Below are positions 16,002 to 24,792 of a stretch of 64,000 nt of DNA, piece after piece. The DNA is taken from assembly GCF_001423525.1 (NCBI RefSeq), contig NZ_LMOI01000018.1, positions 1,786 through 65,785 on the forward strand, read 5' to 3'. Made by a program: the position numbers and the translations under genes. The stretch's first letter is position 1. Every line of letters starts with the position of its first letter. The notes below the pieces were generated by a model that was given only the letters and a program-made list of their open reading frames with translations, was not told where the DNA came from and did no database searches. The stretch comes from Arthrobacter sp. Leaf137. GTDB lineage: Bacteria > Actinomycetota > Actinomycetes > Actinomycetales > Micrococcaceae.

Positions 16002-17032
16002 AAGGCGTTGGCAGTTGCCGCTGGGGCGCCGGTAAGGCCCTTGATGGTGTCGAGCGGGAAGTGGCATTCGGCCAGGTGCCGCCGGCCGTCCGGGGCTGTC
16101 AGGACCTGCGGCTCCGGGGCCACCTCGGCACAAATGTCCTGGGCCTTCCAGCACCGGGTGCGGAAGCGGCATCCCGAGGGCGGATCCAGCGGGGAGGGCA
16201 GCTCGCCCTGAAGCACAATCCTGTCCCGCTTGGCGCCGGTGACGTCGAGCTTGGGCGAAGCGGACATCAGCGCCGCCGTATAGGGGTGCCGGGGATGGTC
16301 GAAGACCTCTTCGGTTTCCCCCGTCTCGATGATCCTGCCCAGGTACATGACGGCCACCCGGTCGGCGACGTGCCGGACCACAGTGAGGTCGTGGGAGATG
16401 AAGATATAGGAGACGCCCAGTTCCTTCTGCAGCTCGTTGAGCAGGTTGAGGACCTGGGCCTGGACGGACAGGTCAAGTGCGGATACCGGCTCGTCCAGGA
16501 TGATCACGTCCGGTTTCAGGGCAAGCGCCCGGGCGATGCCGATGCGCTGGCGCTGCCCGCCGGAGAACTCCTGCGGCGACTTCCGCGCGTCGGACGCCCG
16601 CAGCCCCACCATCTGCAGCAGTTCCTGCACCCGTTCGTCCCGCTCCCGGGACGTGGGGTAGAGGCTCCGGTGCGTTGTCCAGGGTTCGGCGATGATGTCG
16701 CCCGCGCTCATCCGGGCGTTGAGCGATGCGAAAGGGTCCTGGAAGACCATCTGGACCCGCCGGCGCCATGCCAGCAGCTCCTTGCCCTTGAGCCCGAACG
16801 GGTTGGTCCCCTCGAAGCTGACCGTCCCTTCATCCGGAGTTTCCAGCATCATCAGCGTGCGCGCCAGGGTGGATTTGCCGCAGCCGGACTCACCCACCAG
16901 GCCCAGGGTTTCCCCGCGGCCCACGCTGAGGCTGATGCCGTCCAGGGCCTTGAGCCTGGTGTTCCCGCTGGCACTTTTGGCAACGTGGAACGTCTTGGTC
17001 AGGCCCTCAATGCTCAGAAGCGGTTCAGGCAT
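15998..17032 (-). CDS. Peptide/opine-type ABC transporter ATP-binding protein (DppF/OppF-like)
   Basis: 344 residues. Walker A is GLVGESGCGKSTLART, signature EFSGGQRQRIGIARALA, Walker B VIILDEP, with the switch His in FISHDL. The C-terminal oligo/dipeptide extension with paired cysteines (SGCRFRTRCWKAQDIC) marks the peptide/nickel subgroup. It overlaps the DppD-like gene by 8 bp and forms the second ATPase of the importer. Confidence 0.9.
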   Translation of the reverse strand: MPEPLLSIEGLTKTFHVAKSASGNTRLKALDGISLSVGRGETLGLVGESGCGKSTLARTLMMLETPDEGTVSFEGTNPFGLKGKELLAWRRRVQMVFQDPFASLNARMSAGDIIAEPWTTHRSLYPTSRERDERVQELLQMVGLRASDARKSPQEFSGGQRQRIGIARALALKPDVIILDEPVSALDLSVQAQVLNLLNELQKELGVSYIFISHDLTVVRHVADRVAVMYLGRIIETGETEEVFDHPRHPYTAALMSASPKLDVTGAKRDRIVLQGELPSPLDPPSGCRFRTRCWKAQDICAEVAPEPQVLTAPDGRRHLAECHFPLDTIKGLTGAPAATANAL

Positions 17033-18167
17033 TGGTGATCTCCTCGCTGAAGTGGCACGCGGCCGTGCGCACGGGACGGACTGTTGCGCCGCCGTCGTTG
17101 GTTCCTGCGGACGTGGTCTGCTCCGGGTCGGCCGCAGCGGTTGCGGTACCGCTTGGCGTACGACGGCGGCCTGCCGGGCGCAGTGCAGGGCGCTCGGCGC
17201 GGCAGATGTCCTGCACCATGGGGCAGCGCGACTGGTAGACGCAGCCGGACGGGATGTCGTGGAGCTCCGGCGGGCTGCCCGGGATGGATTTGAGCTGGTC
17301 GCCGCGTTCCAGGTGCACGGGCACGGATTCCAGCAGGCCCTTGGTGTAGGGGTGGCGGGGATCGGCGAAGACCTCGGCCACCGGCCCGCTCTCCACTACG
17401 TTCCCGGCGTACATCACGGCCACCGAATCTGCCTCCTCAGCCACCACCGCAAGGTCGTGGGTGATGAGGATGACGGCCATCTGGCCCTCTTCGCGGAGCT
17501 TGCGCAGCAACTGCATGATCTGCGCCTGGACTGTGACGTCCAGGGCGGTGGTGGGCTCATCGGCGATCAACAGCCGCGGATTCAGCGCCACTGCCATGGC
17601 GATGAGGATGCGCTGGCGCATGCCGCCGGAGAACTGGTGGGGGTAGGAATTGACCCGCGATTCAGGTTCCGGGATCCCCACGCGCTTCATCAGGTCGATG
17701 GCTTCGGCACGGGCCTGCTTGGCGTTCAGGCCCCGGTGGATCCGGAATGCCTCCCCCAGTTGTGTGCCCACTGTATATACGGGGTTCAGGGCGGTCAGTG
17801 CGTCCTGGAAGACGATGCCCAGTTCCGGTCCGGCAAACTTCAGCCGCTCCTTCGGGGTCAGCGCGGCCAGGTCGGTCCCGTTCAGGACAATCCGCCCGTC
17901 GGCCAGGTCGCAGACCGGGTCCATGATGCCCGCGAGTGCCTTGGCCGTCATGGATTTTCCGCAACCGGATTCACCCAGCAGGGCCAGGGTCTCCCCTGCC
18001 CGGGCTTCGAAGCCCACGCTGTTGACGGCCCGGACGGTGCCGCGGTGGGTCCTGATGTCCACGGCGAGGTCGCTGACCTGCAGGACCACGTCATGTGCCT
18101 GGGCGCCGGCCGGGCCGGCGGAGCCCTGGGGGTTCTGGCGTGTAGATGGGTCGGCAGCTGTTTTCAC
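17025..18167 (-). CDS. Peptide/opine-type ABC transporter ATP-binding protein (DppD/OppD-like)
   Basis: 380 residues from GTG 18167, which overlaps the permease TGA (GTGA) and has GGAGG upstream. The longer open frame upstream is only the shadow of the permease. Walker A is LLGESGCGKSMTAKAL, signature QFSGGMRQRILIAMAVA, Walker B LLIADEPTTALD. The C-terminal extension has SGCVYQSRCPMVQDIC and a low-complexity stretch near residues 330-365. It pairs with the DppF-like ATPase. Confidence 0.9.
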   Translation of the reverse strand: MKTAADPSTRQNPQGSAGPAGAQAHDVVLQVSDLAVDIRTHRGTVRAVNSVGFEARAGETLALLGESGCGKSMTAKALAGIMDPVCDLADGRIVLNGTDLAALTPKERLKFAGPELGIVFQDALTALNPVYTVGTQLGEAFRIHRGLNAKQARAEAIDLMKRVGIPEPESRVNSYPHQFSGGMRQRILIAMAVALNPRLLIADEPTTALDVTVQAQIMQLLRKLREEGQMAVILITHDLAVVAEEADSVAVMYAGNVVESGPVAEVFADPRHPYTKGLLESVPVHLERGDQLKSIPGSPPELHDIPSGCVYQSRCPMVQDICRAERPALRPAGRRRTPSGTATAAADPEQTTSAGTNDGGATVRPVRTAACHFSEEITNA

Positions 18168-19171
18168 GGCTGTGCCTCCTTGGCTGGGATACGGGCGATC
18201 AGCCGTTTGCGGGGAAGGGCCAGGCGCCAGCGCTGGGCGGGATCGGTGGCGATCCGGAGCCAGGCTGCCAGCACGTTGGCGGCGATGGTGGTGACCACAA
18301 TGGCGACGCCCGGGAAGATGGACAGCCACCATGCGGTCTGCAGGTATTGCCGGCCCTGCGACACCATCAGGCCCCAGCTGACGTCCGGCGGCTGGATACC
18401 GATGCCAAGGAAGCTCAGCGAGGATTCGGCCAGCATGACGTAGCAGAATTCCAGGGTGGCCAGGGTCAGCAGGGTGGGCAGCACCACCGGGATGACGTGC
18501 CGGAAGATGATGGCGTTGGGCTTGGCCCCGAAGGTCCGGGCGGCGTCCACGAAGGTGCGGCTTTGCAGTTCGGCCGATTCGGCGCGGGCGGTGCGCAGGT
18601 AGATCGGAATACGCGTCAACGCCAGGATCAGCACGATGTTGGCAGCGGAGGGGCTGAAGACGTAGAGGACCACTACGGCGAGCAGCAGTGAGGGGAAGCT
18701 CATGATCACATCGGCCACCCGCATGGAGACGTTCTCCCGCCAGCCGCGGTGGTACCCGGCCCAGACGCCCCACAGCGAGCCGATGAGCAGGGCCACGGCG
18801 ACAGCGGGAAGCGCCACGGACAGGGTTGTCCTGCTGGCCACTACCAGGCGGGCCAGCATGCTGCGGCCCAGCGAATCGCTGCCCAGGAAGTACTCCCAGC
18901 CGTGCGCCATGGTGAACGGGGCCTTGTTGGCGAACAGCAGGTTCTGCTTGGTGGCGAGGTCGCCCATGAGCGCGGGCCCCACCAAAGCGGTCAGGCCAAC
19001 CAGCAGCAGCACAAAGGCGGCGACGGCGGCGAATCGGTCTTTGAGGAGGAGGCGGAACAGGCCCGGCTGGCCGTCCCGGAGGTCCGGTGCGTTCCTGGTG
19101 GGCGGCTGTCCGGCCGGCTGCCGCTCTTCCTGCCCCTCTGAGGCGGCGCCGTCAGTCAATGAACTCGTCAT
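18164..19171 (-). CDS. ABC transporter permease (DppC/OppC-like)
   Basis: 335 residues. An N-terminal disordered stretch of about 35 residues is followed by one membrane helix (AAVAAFVLLLVGLTALVG), the periplasmic FLGSDSLGRSMLARLVVASRTTL motif typical of OppC, and the core permease domain with the EAA-like loop DAARTFGAKPNAIIFRHVIP. The final SFLGIGIQPPDVSWGLMVSQGR is characteristic. It forms the channel with the DppB-like permease, 8 bp upstream. Confidence 0.9.
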   Translation of the reverse strand: MTSSLTDGAASEGQEERQPAGQPPTRNAPDLRDGQPGLFRLLLKDRFAAVAAFVLLLVGLTALVGPALMGDLATKQNLLFANKAPFTMAHGWEYFLGSDSLGRSMLARLVVASRTTLSVALPAVAVALLIGSLWGVWAGYHRGWRENVSMRVADVIMSFPSLLLAVVVLYVFSPSAANIVLILALTRIPIYLRTARAESAELQSRTFVDAARTFGAKPNAIIFRHVIPVVLPTLLTLATLEFCYVMLAESSLSFLGIGIQPPDVSWGLMVSQGRQYLQTAWWLSIFPGVAIVVTTIAANVLAAWLRIATDPAQRWRLALPRKRLIARIPAKEAQP

Positions 19172-19179
19172 GGTTCCTC

Positions 19180-20109
19180 CTAGGCCTTGACCGTCACGGG
19201 ACGGACGCGCGCATCCAGCAGCGCGTACCCCATGTCGATAAGGATGTTCAGGGCAAAGATCGCGACGGCGGTCAGCAGCACCGCCGCCTGCAGGACCGCG
19301 AAGTCGCGCTGCAGGATCGAATCGATCATCAGCTTGCCGATGCCCGGCCAGCCGAAGATCGTCTCCACCACCACGGCGCCGTTGACGAGGCCCACGGTGA
19401 GGTCACCGGCGACAGTAAGGGCCGGCGCGGCAGCGTTCCGCAGGGCGTGGTGGGTGACCACCCGCAGCTCGCCGGCGCCGCGGCTGCGGGCCAGTTTGAT
19501 GTATGGCTCGGAGAGCGCGGACACCATGGAACCACGCACAATCTGCACCAGCACACCAAACGGCCGCAGGAGCAGCGTGGCGATGGGCAGCACCCAGGCA
19601 CTGGCCCCCGACACCCCCGACGTGGGGACCCAGCCCAGGGTGATCGCGAAGATCCAGATCCCCACAATGGCCAGCCAGAAGTCCGGGATTGATGCCGCGG
19701 CCATGGAGATGAAGCTTGAGATCCTGTCCGCGACGCCATTCGGCTTCAGCGCAGCCCAGCAGCCCACGATGACCGCCAGCACCACGGCCAGCACCATGGT
19801 GGTAGCCGCGAGCTGGAGGGTGGCCGGGAAAGCACGCAGCGCCATGGCGGCCGCGTCCTGCCCGGTGCGCAGGGACTGCCCGAAGTCGAGCCGGAGCACC
19901 CCGCCGAAGTAGTCGGCCATCTGCACCAGGAGCGGCTGGTCCAGGCCGTTGCGGGCCGTGAAGTCGTCACGCATCTGCTGGGTGGCATTCAGCGGCAGGT
20001 ACAGGCTGGCCGGGTTTCCGGTCATTCTGGCCAGCGCGAAGACGCCCACCACTACCACCACCAGCGGCAGGGCGCTGGAAATGATGCGCTTTCTCAAGTA
20101 GGTCAGCAT
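19180..20109 (-). CDS. ABC transporter permease (DppB/OppB-like)
   Basis: 309 residues, six membrane segments. The start LTYLRKRIISSALPLVVVVVGVFALARM and the RNGLDQPLLVQMADYFGGVLRLDFGQSL motif are hallmarks of DppB-type permeases. The EAA loop is KLARSRGAGELRVVTHHALRNAAAP. It follows the binding-protein gene by 26 bp and precedes the second permease. Confidence 0.9.
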   Translation of the reverse strand: MLTYLRKRIISSALPLVVVVVGVFALARMTGNPASLYLPLNATQQMRDDFTARNGLDQPLLVQMADYFGGVLRLDFGQSLRTGQDAAAMALRAFPATLQLAATTMVLAVVLAVIVGCWAALKPNGVADRISSFISMAAASIPDFWLAIVGIWIFAITLGWVPTSGVSGASAWVLPIATLLLRPFGVLVQIVRGSMVSALSEPYIKLARSRGAGELRVVTHHALRNAAAPALTVAGDLTVGLVNGAVVVETIFGWPGIGKLMIDSILQRDFAVLQAAVLLTAVAIFALNILIDMGYALLDARVRPVTVKA

Positions 20110-20135
20110 GGCCGTCCTTTCTGTGGGAGAGGCGG

Positions 20136-21698
20136 TTAGCTGGCCGGGGTCATCTCGGAGATGCGCAGCTCGTCACCGCTGGACGAGTTGGGCGTGTAGG
20201 AGACGGACTTGGCCTTGCCCAGGATGCCGGTCTGGTGCGAGATGTGCGCGAACTGGACCACCTTGTCGTTCTGGTAGGCGAAGATCTCCTCGAAGGCCTT
20301 CTGGCGGGCATCGCCGGAGGCAGCGTCCGCCTTCCGGATCATGGCGTCGAATTCCGGGGTTCCGAAGTAGCTCTGGGCTCCGGTGGAGAGCATGTACTGG
20401 TCCACCGTGAAGGCGGCGTCGCCGGCCTGGTTGCCGTGCTGGGTCATCAGGGCAACGGCGCCTTCATCGTCGGCGAACGGGCGGACCTGGTAGGTCAGGT
20501 GCTGGCTGGTTTCGAGCATCTTCAGCTTCACGTTCAGGCCTGCCTGGCTGAGCTGTTCCTGGAGTACCTGGGCCAGTTCGGTGATCTTGGGGAACTGGGC
20601 GCTGCGGACCACAAGGGAAATCTGCTTGGAGGTGTCCACGCCGTCGGCCTTGGCCTCTGCCACCAGCGACTTTGCCTTCTCAAGGTCGAACGGCCAGCCC
20701 TTCAGCCCGGAGTTGTGGCCCACGATGCCTTCGGGGACCAGCTGCGCAGCCACCTGGTGCTTGCCCTGGTAGAGCGAGTTGACGATCCCTTCCTTGTCGA
20801 TGGCGTAGTTGACCGCCTGGCGGATCCGTATGTCGTTGAGCGGTGCCTCGTTCGCGTCCATGCGCAGCGCCACTGTTTCGTTGTTGGGGTAGTCAACGCC
20901 GAGGTCTCCGATGTTGTCATCAGGGCTCAGCCCCATGGCAACGTCCGCCTCCCCGCTGGTGATCATGGCGGCACGAACCGAGCTTTCGGAGCGCCACTGG
21001 TACTCCGCCTTGGCGTAGGCAGGCTTGTCGCCCCAGTAGCCGTCCCAGCTGCTGAGCGAGATCTTCTGGCCGGCGTCCCAGGAATCGATCTTGTAGGGGC
21101 CGGTTCCGATGGGTTCGCGAACCTTCTCGGTGGTGCTGGTGGACGTCGGCACCACTTCGAGGAAGGAGAGCCGCAGCGGCAGGATGGGGTCCGGTTCCGG
21201 TGTTGTCACGGTCAGGGTGGTGGCGTCGACGGCCTTGACGTCGAGGTCGGCGTCTCCGAAGACGTAGCCCTCAACGTTGCACCCGAGTTTGGAGTTCACC
21301 GCCCGGTCGATGGTGAAGGCTGCCGCCTCGGCGTTGAAGGGTGTTCCGTCCTGGAAGTTGACTCCCTCCCGGAGCTTCAGGGTCCATTCCGTATCGCTGG
21401 TGGCCTTCCACTCGGTGGCGAGCTTGGGTTCGAGTTCACCGCTTTGCGGATTGCGTTCGATCAGGGGCTCGGTCACGTTGGAGCGAACCACAACGCCGGT
21501 GGAAGTCAGGTTGGACTCACAGGCCTCGAGTGTGGGCGGTTCCTGGCCCAGGACCACACGGACGGTGTCCGCCGCGCCGCCACCGGCGCTGTCCGAGTTG
21601 GCCACGCTGCAGGCGCTGAGGCCAAACACCGCGACGGCCGCGAGGGCTGGCCACCTCAGTGCGGTGGCCTGGAAGGGAAGCTTTGAAGAAGACGTCAT
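20136..21698 (-). CDS. ABC substrate-binding lipoprotein, family 5
   Basis: 520 residues. The signal peptide ends in the lipobox LSAC (Cys30), so the mature protein is lipid-anchored outside the membrane. The fold is SBP_bac_5: TVRVVLGQEPPTLEACESNL, VTEPLIERNPQSGELEPKLATEWK, REGVNFQDGTPFNAEA, and IRQAVNYAIDKEGIVNSLYQ. Such proteins bind peptides, opines, nickel or oligosaccharides. Lying between two sugar-acid modules, it may bind an aldarate-containing or opine-like compound. It is the promoter-proximal gene of a six-gene run through TauE. Confidence 0.9.
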   Translation of the reverse strand: MTSSSKLPFQATALRWPALAAVAVFGLSACSVANSDSAGGGAADTVRVVLGQEPPTLEACESNLTSTGVVVRSNVTEPLIERNPQSGELEPKLATEWKATSDTEWTLKLREGVNFQDGTPFNAEAAAFTIDRAVNSKLGCNVEGYVFGDADLDVKAVDATTLTVTTPEPDPILPLRLSFLEVVPTSTSTTEKVREPIGTGPYKIDSWDAGQKISLSSWDGYWGDKPAYAKAEYQWRSESSVRAAMITSGEADVAMGLSPDDNIGDLGVDYPNNETVALRMDANEAPLNDIRIRQAVNYAIDKEGIVNSLYQGKHQVAAQLVPEGIVGHNSGLKGWPFDLEKAKSLVAEAKADGVDTSKQISLVVRSAQFPKITELAQVLQEQLSQAGLNVKLKMLETSQHLTYQVRPFADDEGAVALMTQHGNQAGDAAFTVDQYMLSTGAQSYFGTPEFDAMIRKADAASGDARQKAFEEIFAYQNDKVVQFAHISHQTGILGKAKSVSYTPNSSSGDELRISEMTPAS

Positions 21699-21928
21699 TG
21701 GGTTCCTCCGGTTGGAAAACTTGGTGCGCAGTGCCCCGGCACCGTCAGACGCATCGGCGAAAGGATGCTTGGCGGGGCCGCGCTCGACTCAAGCTAATTG
21801 AGCTGTTGGGGGCCCACAAGGGATTCGGCACAGTCCTCCGGTGCCGCTGCGGGGGCGATGGGCGCTTTTGGCAGCTGTGATCCGCACCACTGATGCGCGG
21901 GATCCGCGTCATTCCGCCCGACCGGGAC

Positions 21929-21998
21929 CATCAATACAGTTCGGGCATGGATCCATGCCATTTACATGTTGGACCTGTATGGGTCCGAAACCTAGGGT
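21929..21998 (+). promoter_or_regulatory. Bipartite control region and leaderless promoter before the second dehydrogenase
   Basis: CATCAATAC (21929-21937) and TTGGACCTGTAT (21969-21980) repeat the arrangement at 12852. GGACC-N6-GGTCC (21971-21986) is an inverted pair, and GCATGGATCCATGC (21945-21958) is a perfect palindrome. TTGGAC as -35 and TAGGGT (21993-21998) as -10 are 18 bp apart; the ATG at 22006 follows seven bases later. The rest of the 307-bp gap (21699-22005) holds the SBP promoter side and nothing else clear. Confidence 0.55.
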
Positions 21999-22005
21999 GC
22001 TGGAT

Positions 22006-22956
22006 ATGAAGAACATCGCCGTCCTCCAGGTAGGGCCCCTCATGCCAGTCGTCCAGGAAACGATCATCAGCGACTACGGCGCGGTCCGGCTGCCCGATGC
22101 TCCGGCAGAACGGGCCGACTTCCTCCGCCAGCACGGCGGCACCTTCGACGTGGCGGTGACGTCGGGCAAGTTCGGGGTAGGGACGGACCTGATGCGCGCC
22201 CTGCCCAACCTTCGCGCAGTCATCAATTTCGGCGTCGGCTATGACACCACCGACGTGGCACAGGCGTTCGAGCGCGGCATCATCGTCAGCAACACCCCGG
22301 ACGTCCTGAATGACTGCGTTGCCGACACTGCCCTTGCCCTCTACGTGGATGTCCTGCGCGGAATCAGTGCCGCAGACCGGTTCGTCCGGCGCGGTGACTG
22401 GCTCAGCAAGGGCAACTTCCCGCTCGCCACCAAAGCCAGCGGCCGCAAAGTGGGCATCCTTGGCCTGGGCCGGATCGGCAAAGTGATCGCCCGGCGCCTG
22501 GAAGGCTTCGACTGCGAGATCAGCTACCACAGCAGGAACCCGGTAGCAGGAGTCGATTACCGGTACGCGCCCTCACCGCGTGACCTCGCCACAGGGTGCG
22601 AGGTGCTCATCGTGGCCGCGGCCGGCGGCCCGGGTTCAACGGGCCTGGTGGACGCGGGCGTCATTGAGGCGCTGGGCCCCCGCGGCTACCTCATTAACAT
22701 TGCCCGCGGATCGGTAGTGGACCAGGACGCCCTGGTCGATGCGCTGCTGTCCGGCAGGCTGGGCGGAGCGGGCCTGGACGTCTTCGTTGACGAGCCCAAG
22801 GTCCCCCAGGACCTGCTCGAGCTGGACAACGTGGTCCTCCTGCCGCACCTGGGAAGCGGCACCCACGAAACCCGGGCAGCGATGGCGGACCTGACCCTGG
22901 CCAACCTGCGCTCCTACGCCGAGACCGGTTCCGCGGTAACCCCCGTGCACCCGTAA
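22006..22956 (+). CDS. D-2-hydroxyacid dehydrogenase (glyoxylate/hydroxypyruvate reductase-like)
   Basis: 316 residues from ATG 22006, apparently leaderless. The substrate domain gives TSGKFGVGTDLMRALPNLRAVINFGVGYDTTD. The Rossmann motif is VGILGLGRIGKVIARRLEGF. Catalytic Arg is in NIARGSVVDQDAL, Glu in DVFVDEPKVP, and His in LLPHLGSGTHETR. It likely reduces glyoxylate, hydroxypyruvate or tartronate semialdehyde, all relevant to sugar-acid breakdown. It shares the bipartite motif with the glucarate dehydratase operon, which supports co-regulation. Confidence 0.85.
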   Translation: MKNIAVLQVGPLMPVVQETIISDYGAVRLPDAPAERADFLRQHGGTFDVAVTSGKFGVGTDLMRALPNLRAVINFGVGYDTTDVAQAFERGIIVSNTPDVLNDCVADTALALYVDVLRGISAADRFVRRGDWLSKGNFPLATKASGRKVGILGLGRIGKVIARRLEGFDCEISYHSRNPVAGVDYRYAPSPRDLATGCEVLIVAAAGGPGSTGLVDAGVIEALGPRGYLINIARGSVVDQDALVDALLSGRLGGAGLDVFVDEPKVPQDLLELDNVVLLPHLGSGTHETRAAMADLTLANLRSYAETGSAVTPVHP

Positions 22957-22980
22957 CGGCGGTATCCGCCGGCTCCCGGT

Positions 22981-23037
22981 TGCCCCATCAGTCAGGCCCC
23001 CTAAACCCGGGTTTTGGCAACGAAAACTGATGGGGCA
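22981..23037. repeat. Palindromic element with 12-bp perfect arms
   Basis: TGCCCCATCAGT (22981-22992) and ACTGATGGGGCA (23026-23037) are exact reverse complements around 33 bases that include the palindrome AAACCCGGGTTT (23003-23014). It could be the terminator of the dehydrogenase or a dispersed REP-like element. Confidence 0.45.
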
Positions 23038-23069
23038 TCCGGGGAACCCACGAGCAGTGCTTAAAACAA

Positions 23070-23101
23070 GAAGAGCCCCGATCCTTAGATCGGGGCTCTT
23101 C
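23070..23101. terminator. Terminator for tRNA-Leu, possibly bidirectional
   Basis: GAAGAGCCCCGATC (23070-23083) pairs with GATCGGGGCTCTTC (23088-23101) around a 4-base loop, immediately past the 3' end of tRNA-Leu on the minus strand. Confidence 0.8.
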
Positions 23102-23110
23102 TCAATTGCG

Positions 23111-23193
23111 TGCGCGAGGGGGGATTTGAACCCCCACGCCCTTTCGGACACTGGCACCTGAAGCCAGCGCGTCTGCCGTTCCGCCACTCGCGC
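23111..23193 (-). tRNA. tRNA-Leu (anticodon CAG)
   Basis: Acceptor GCGCGAG pairs with CTCGCGC, with discriminator A at 23111. The anticodon loop reads TTCAGGT between CTGGC and GCCAG, giving CAG. A long class II variable arm and the TTCAAATC T-loop are present. No CCA is encoded. The region 23194-23567 to its right holds the tRNA promoter and the fhaA leader; a possible fhaA -10 is TAGTAT at 23451-23456. Confidence 0.93.
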
Positions 23194-23567
23194 GCAACTT
23201 CTTCCACGCCACTACGGCCGGTTTCCCGATTCGCAGTCTTGTAAAAGCAGCGAGATCAAGCATAACGGACACATGCCGCAAAACACCAATTGAGCAGCGG
23301 AGGCCAACCGGACCCGGCCGCAGCACGCCAATTATCGGAGCCCGGGCACCCGCCTTCAGCGCCTTTCCGCCAAGGACCGGAGGGCCCGGGGAACGAACTT
23401 TTGGAGGCGGCGGGCCGTTGTGGATTAAGGTCATTCGCAGGCCAGCCCAGTAGTATCGGATGTAGGAGTGGCTGCCGTGCGCAGCCATACCAGCGAGTGT
23501 CTACTGAACGCCGGGTGAAGTTCCGGACTGCGAACTGCCCCTCAGCCGGAGGGAAAGGAGGAGAACC

Positions 23568-24311
23568 ATGGGTCTGCTGGACAAAGTGGAGCGCGGCATC
23601 GAAAAGGCCGTCCGTGGCGTCTTCTCCACCGGCTCAAAAGCGCAGGTTGAACCCGTAGAAATCGCCAGCAGGCTGCGCCGGGAAGTGGACCACAAGGCCC
23701 TCACTGTCGCCGCCGGACGCACCCTCGCCCCCAATGTCTTCGATGTCCAACTCAGCGACGACGACTTCAAGCGGGCCCAGGAATGGGGAACCCCGCTGGC
23801 GGAGGAACTCTGCGACGTCGTCATCAACCACGTCCGCAGCCAGGGTTACACGCTGCAGGGATCTGTCCGCATTTCCTTCCGGCGTGATTCCGAGCTCCGG
23901 GCCGGGGACTTCGAGATCGCTTCCTCCACAGAAAAGTCCAAGGGCAACGGCAGCACCCAGCCCTCGCGCCCCACGGTGCCGGCCGCTCCCAGCCGCCAGC
24001 CCGTCAGGCTGCAGCCGGTCCTGGACATCGACGGGCAGCGCTACTCACTGAACGCCCCCTCCATTGTGCTGGGCCGATCCTCCGAGGCCGATATCCACGT
24101 CGAGGACACCGGAGTTTCCCGCCGGCACCTGGAAATCCGCACTGCCAACGGTGCCACCAGCGCCGTGGACCTGGGCTCCACGAACGGAAGCTACGTCAAC
24201 GGGCAGCGGGTCTCGGGCAGCATCGAACTTACAGACGGCTCCACCATCACGATGGGACGGACAAAGATCATCTTCCGCCTGCTTCCTGCCAACCCTGGTG
24301 GCCGCGCATGA
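23568..24311 (+). CDS. fhaA: FhaA: DUF3662 and FHA domain protein
   Basis: 247 residues, ATG preceded by AAAGGAGGAG. The N-terminal DUF3662 domain (MGLLDKVERGIEKAVRGVF to about residue 125) is followed by a Pro/Ser linker and a C-terminal FHA domain. The phosphothreonine-binding marks are LGRSSEADIHVEDTGVSRRHLEI and DLGSTNGSYVNGQRV. In mycobacteria FhaA binds phosphorylated MviN and modulates peptidoglycan synthesis. It is first in a run of seven overlapping genes for kinase signalling and cell-wall elongation. Confidence 0.95.
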   Translation: MGLLDKVERGIEKAVRGVFSTGSKAQVEPVEIASRLRREVDHKALTVAAGRTLAPNVFDVQLSDDDFKRAQEWGTPLAEELCDVVINHVRSQGYTLQGSVRISFRRDSELRAGDFEIASSTEKSKGNGSTQPSRPTVPAAPSRQPVRLQPVLDIDGQRYSLNAPSIVLGRSSEADIHVEDTGVSRRHLEIRTANGATSAVDLGSTNGSYVNGQRVSGSIELTDGSTITMGRTKIIFRLLPANPGGRA

Positions 24312-24790
24312 GCGACTTGACCATCACCGCGCTGCGGTTCGGCTTCCTGCTGCTCCTGTGGGTGCTCATCTTCAGCATTGTTTCCGCCATGCGCCGGGAC
24401 CTGATGGTGGGCCGCAAGGCCGCCTCCGGGGCCCCCACCGCCCGTGAGGTCCGCAAGAACCCGGATCTCGCCGAAGCACCGCCGCAGCCCGTGAAGCAGC
24501 AGGCCAGGCAACTGGTGGTGGTGGAGGGCCCGCTGAAGGGAACCACCCTTCCGCTGGCCGCCAGCCCGGTCCTGCTGGGCCGTGCCCAGGAAGCCACCCT
24601 GGTGCTCGAGGACGACTACGCCTCAGGCCGCCACGCGCGGCTGTTTCCGCAGGGCAGCCGCTGGTTCATCGAAGACCTTGGGTCCACCAACGGCACATAC
24701 CTAGCGGACCAGCAACTTACCCGTGCCCTGCCCGTTGAGCCAGGCGTACCTGTGAGAATCGGCAAGACGGTCATCGAATTGAGGCCGTAG
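24308..24790 (+). CDS. fhaB: FhaB/FipA: membrane-anchored FHA domain protein
   Basis: 160 residues, overlapping fhaA by 4 bp. An N-terminal membrane helix (ALRFGFLLLLWVLIFSIV) is followed by a short linker and an FHA domain with LLGRAQEATLVLEDDYASGRHARL and DLGSTNGTYLADQQL. The mycobacterial homologue is phosphorylated by PknA and bridges FtsZ and FtsQ at the septum. Confidence 0.93.
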   Translation: MSDLTITALRFGFLLLLWVLIFSIVSAMRRDLMVGRKAASGAPTAREVRKNPDLAEAPPQPVKQQARQLVVVEGPLKGTTLPLAASPVLLGRAQEATLVLEDDYASGRHARLFPQGSRWFIEDLGSTNGTYLADQQLTRALPVEPGVPVRIGKTVIELRP

Positions 24791-24792
24791 CT

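Noticed and set aside
17025..18773. 582-residue version of the DppD-like ATPase
   Set aside because: The first 202 residues are the shadow of the permease; the GTG at 18167 with GGAGG is the proper start.
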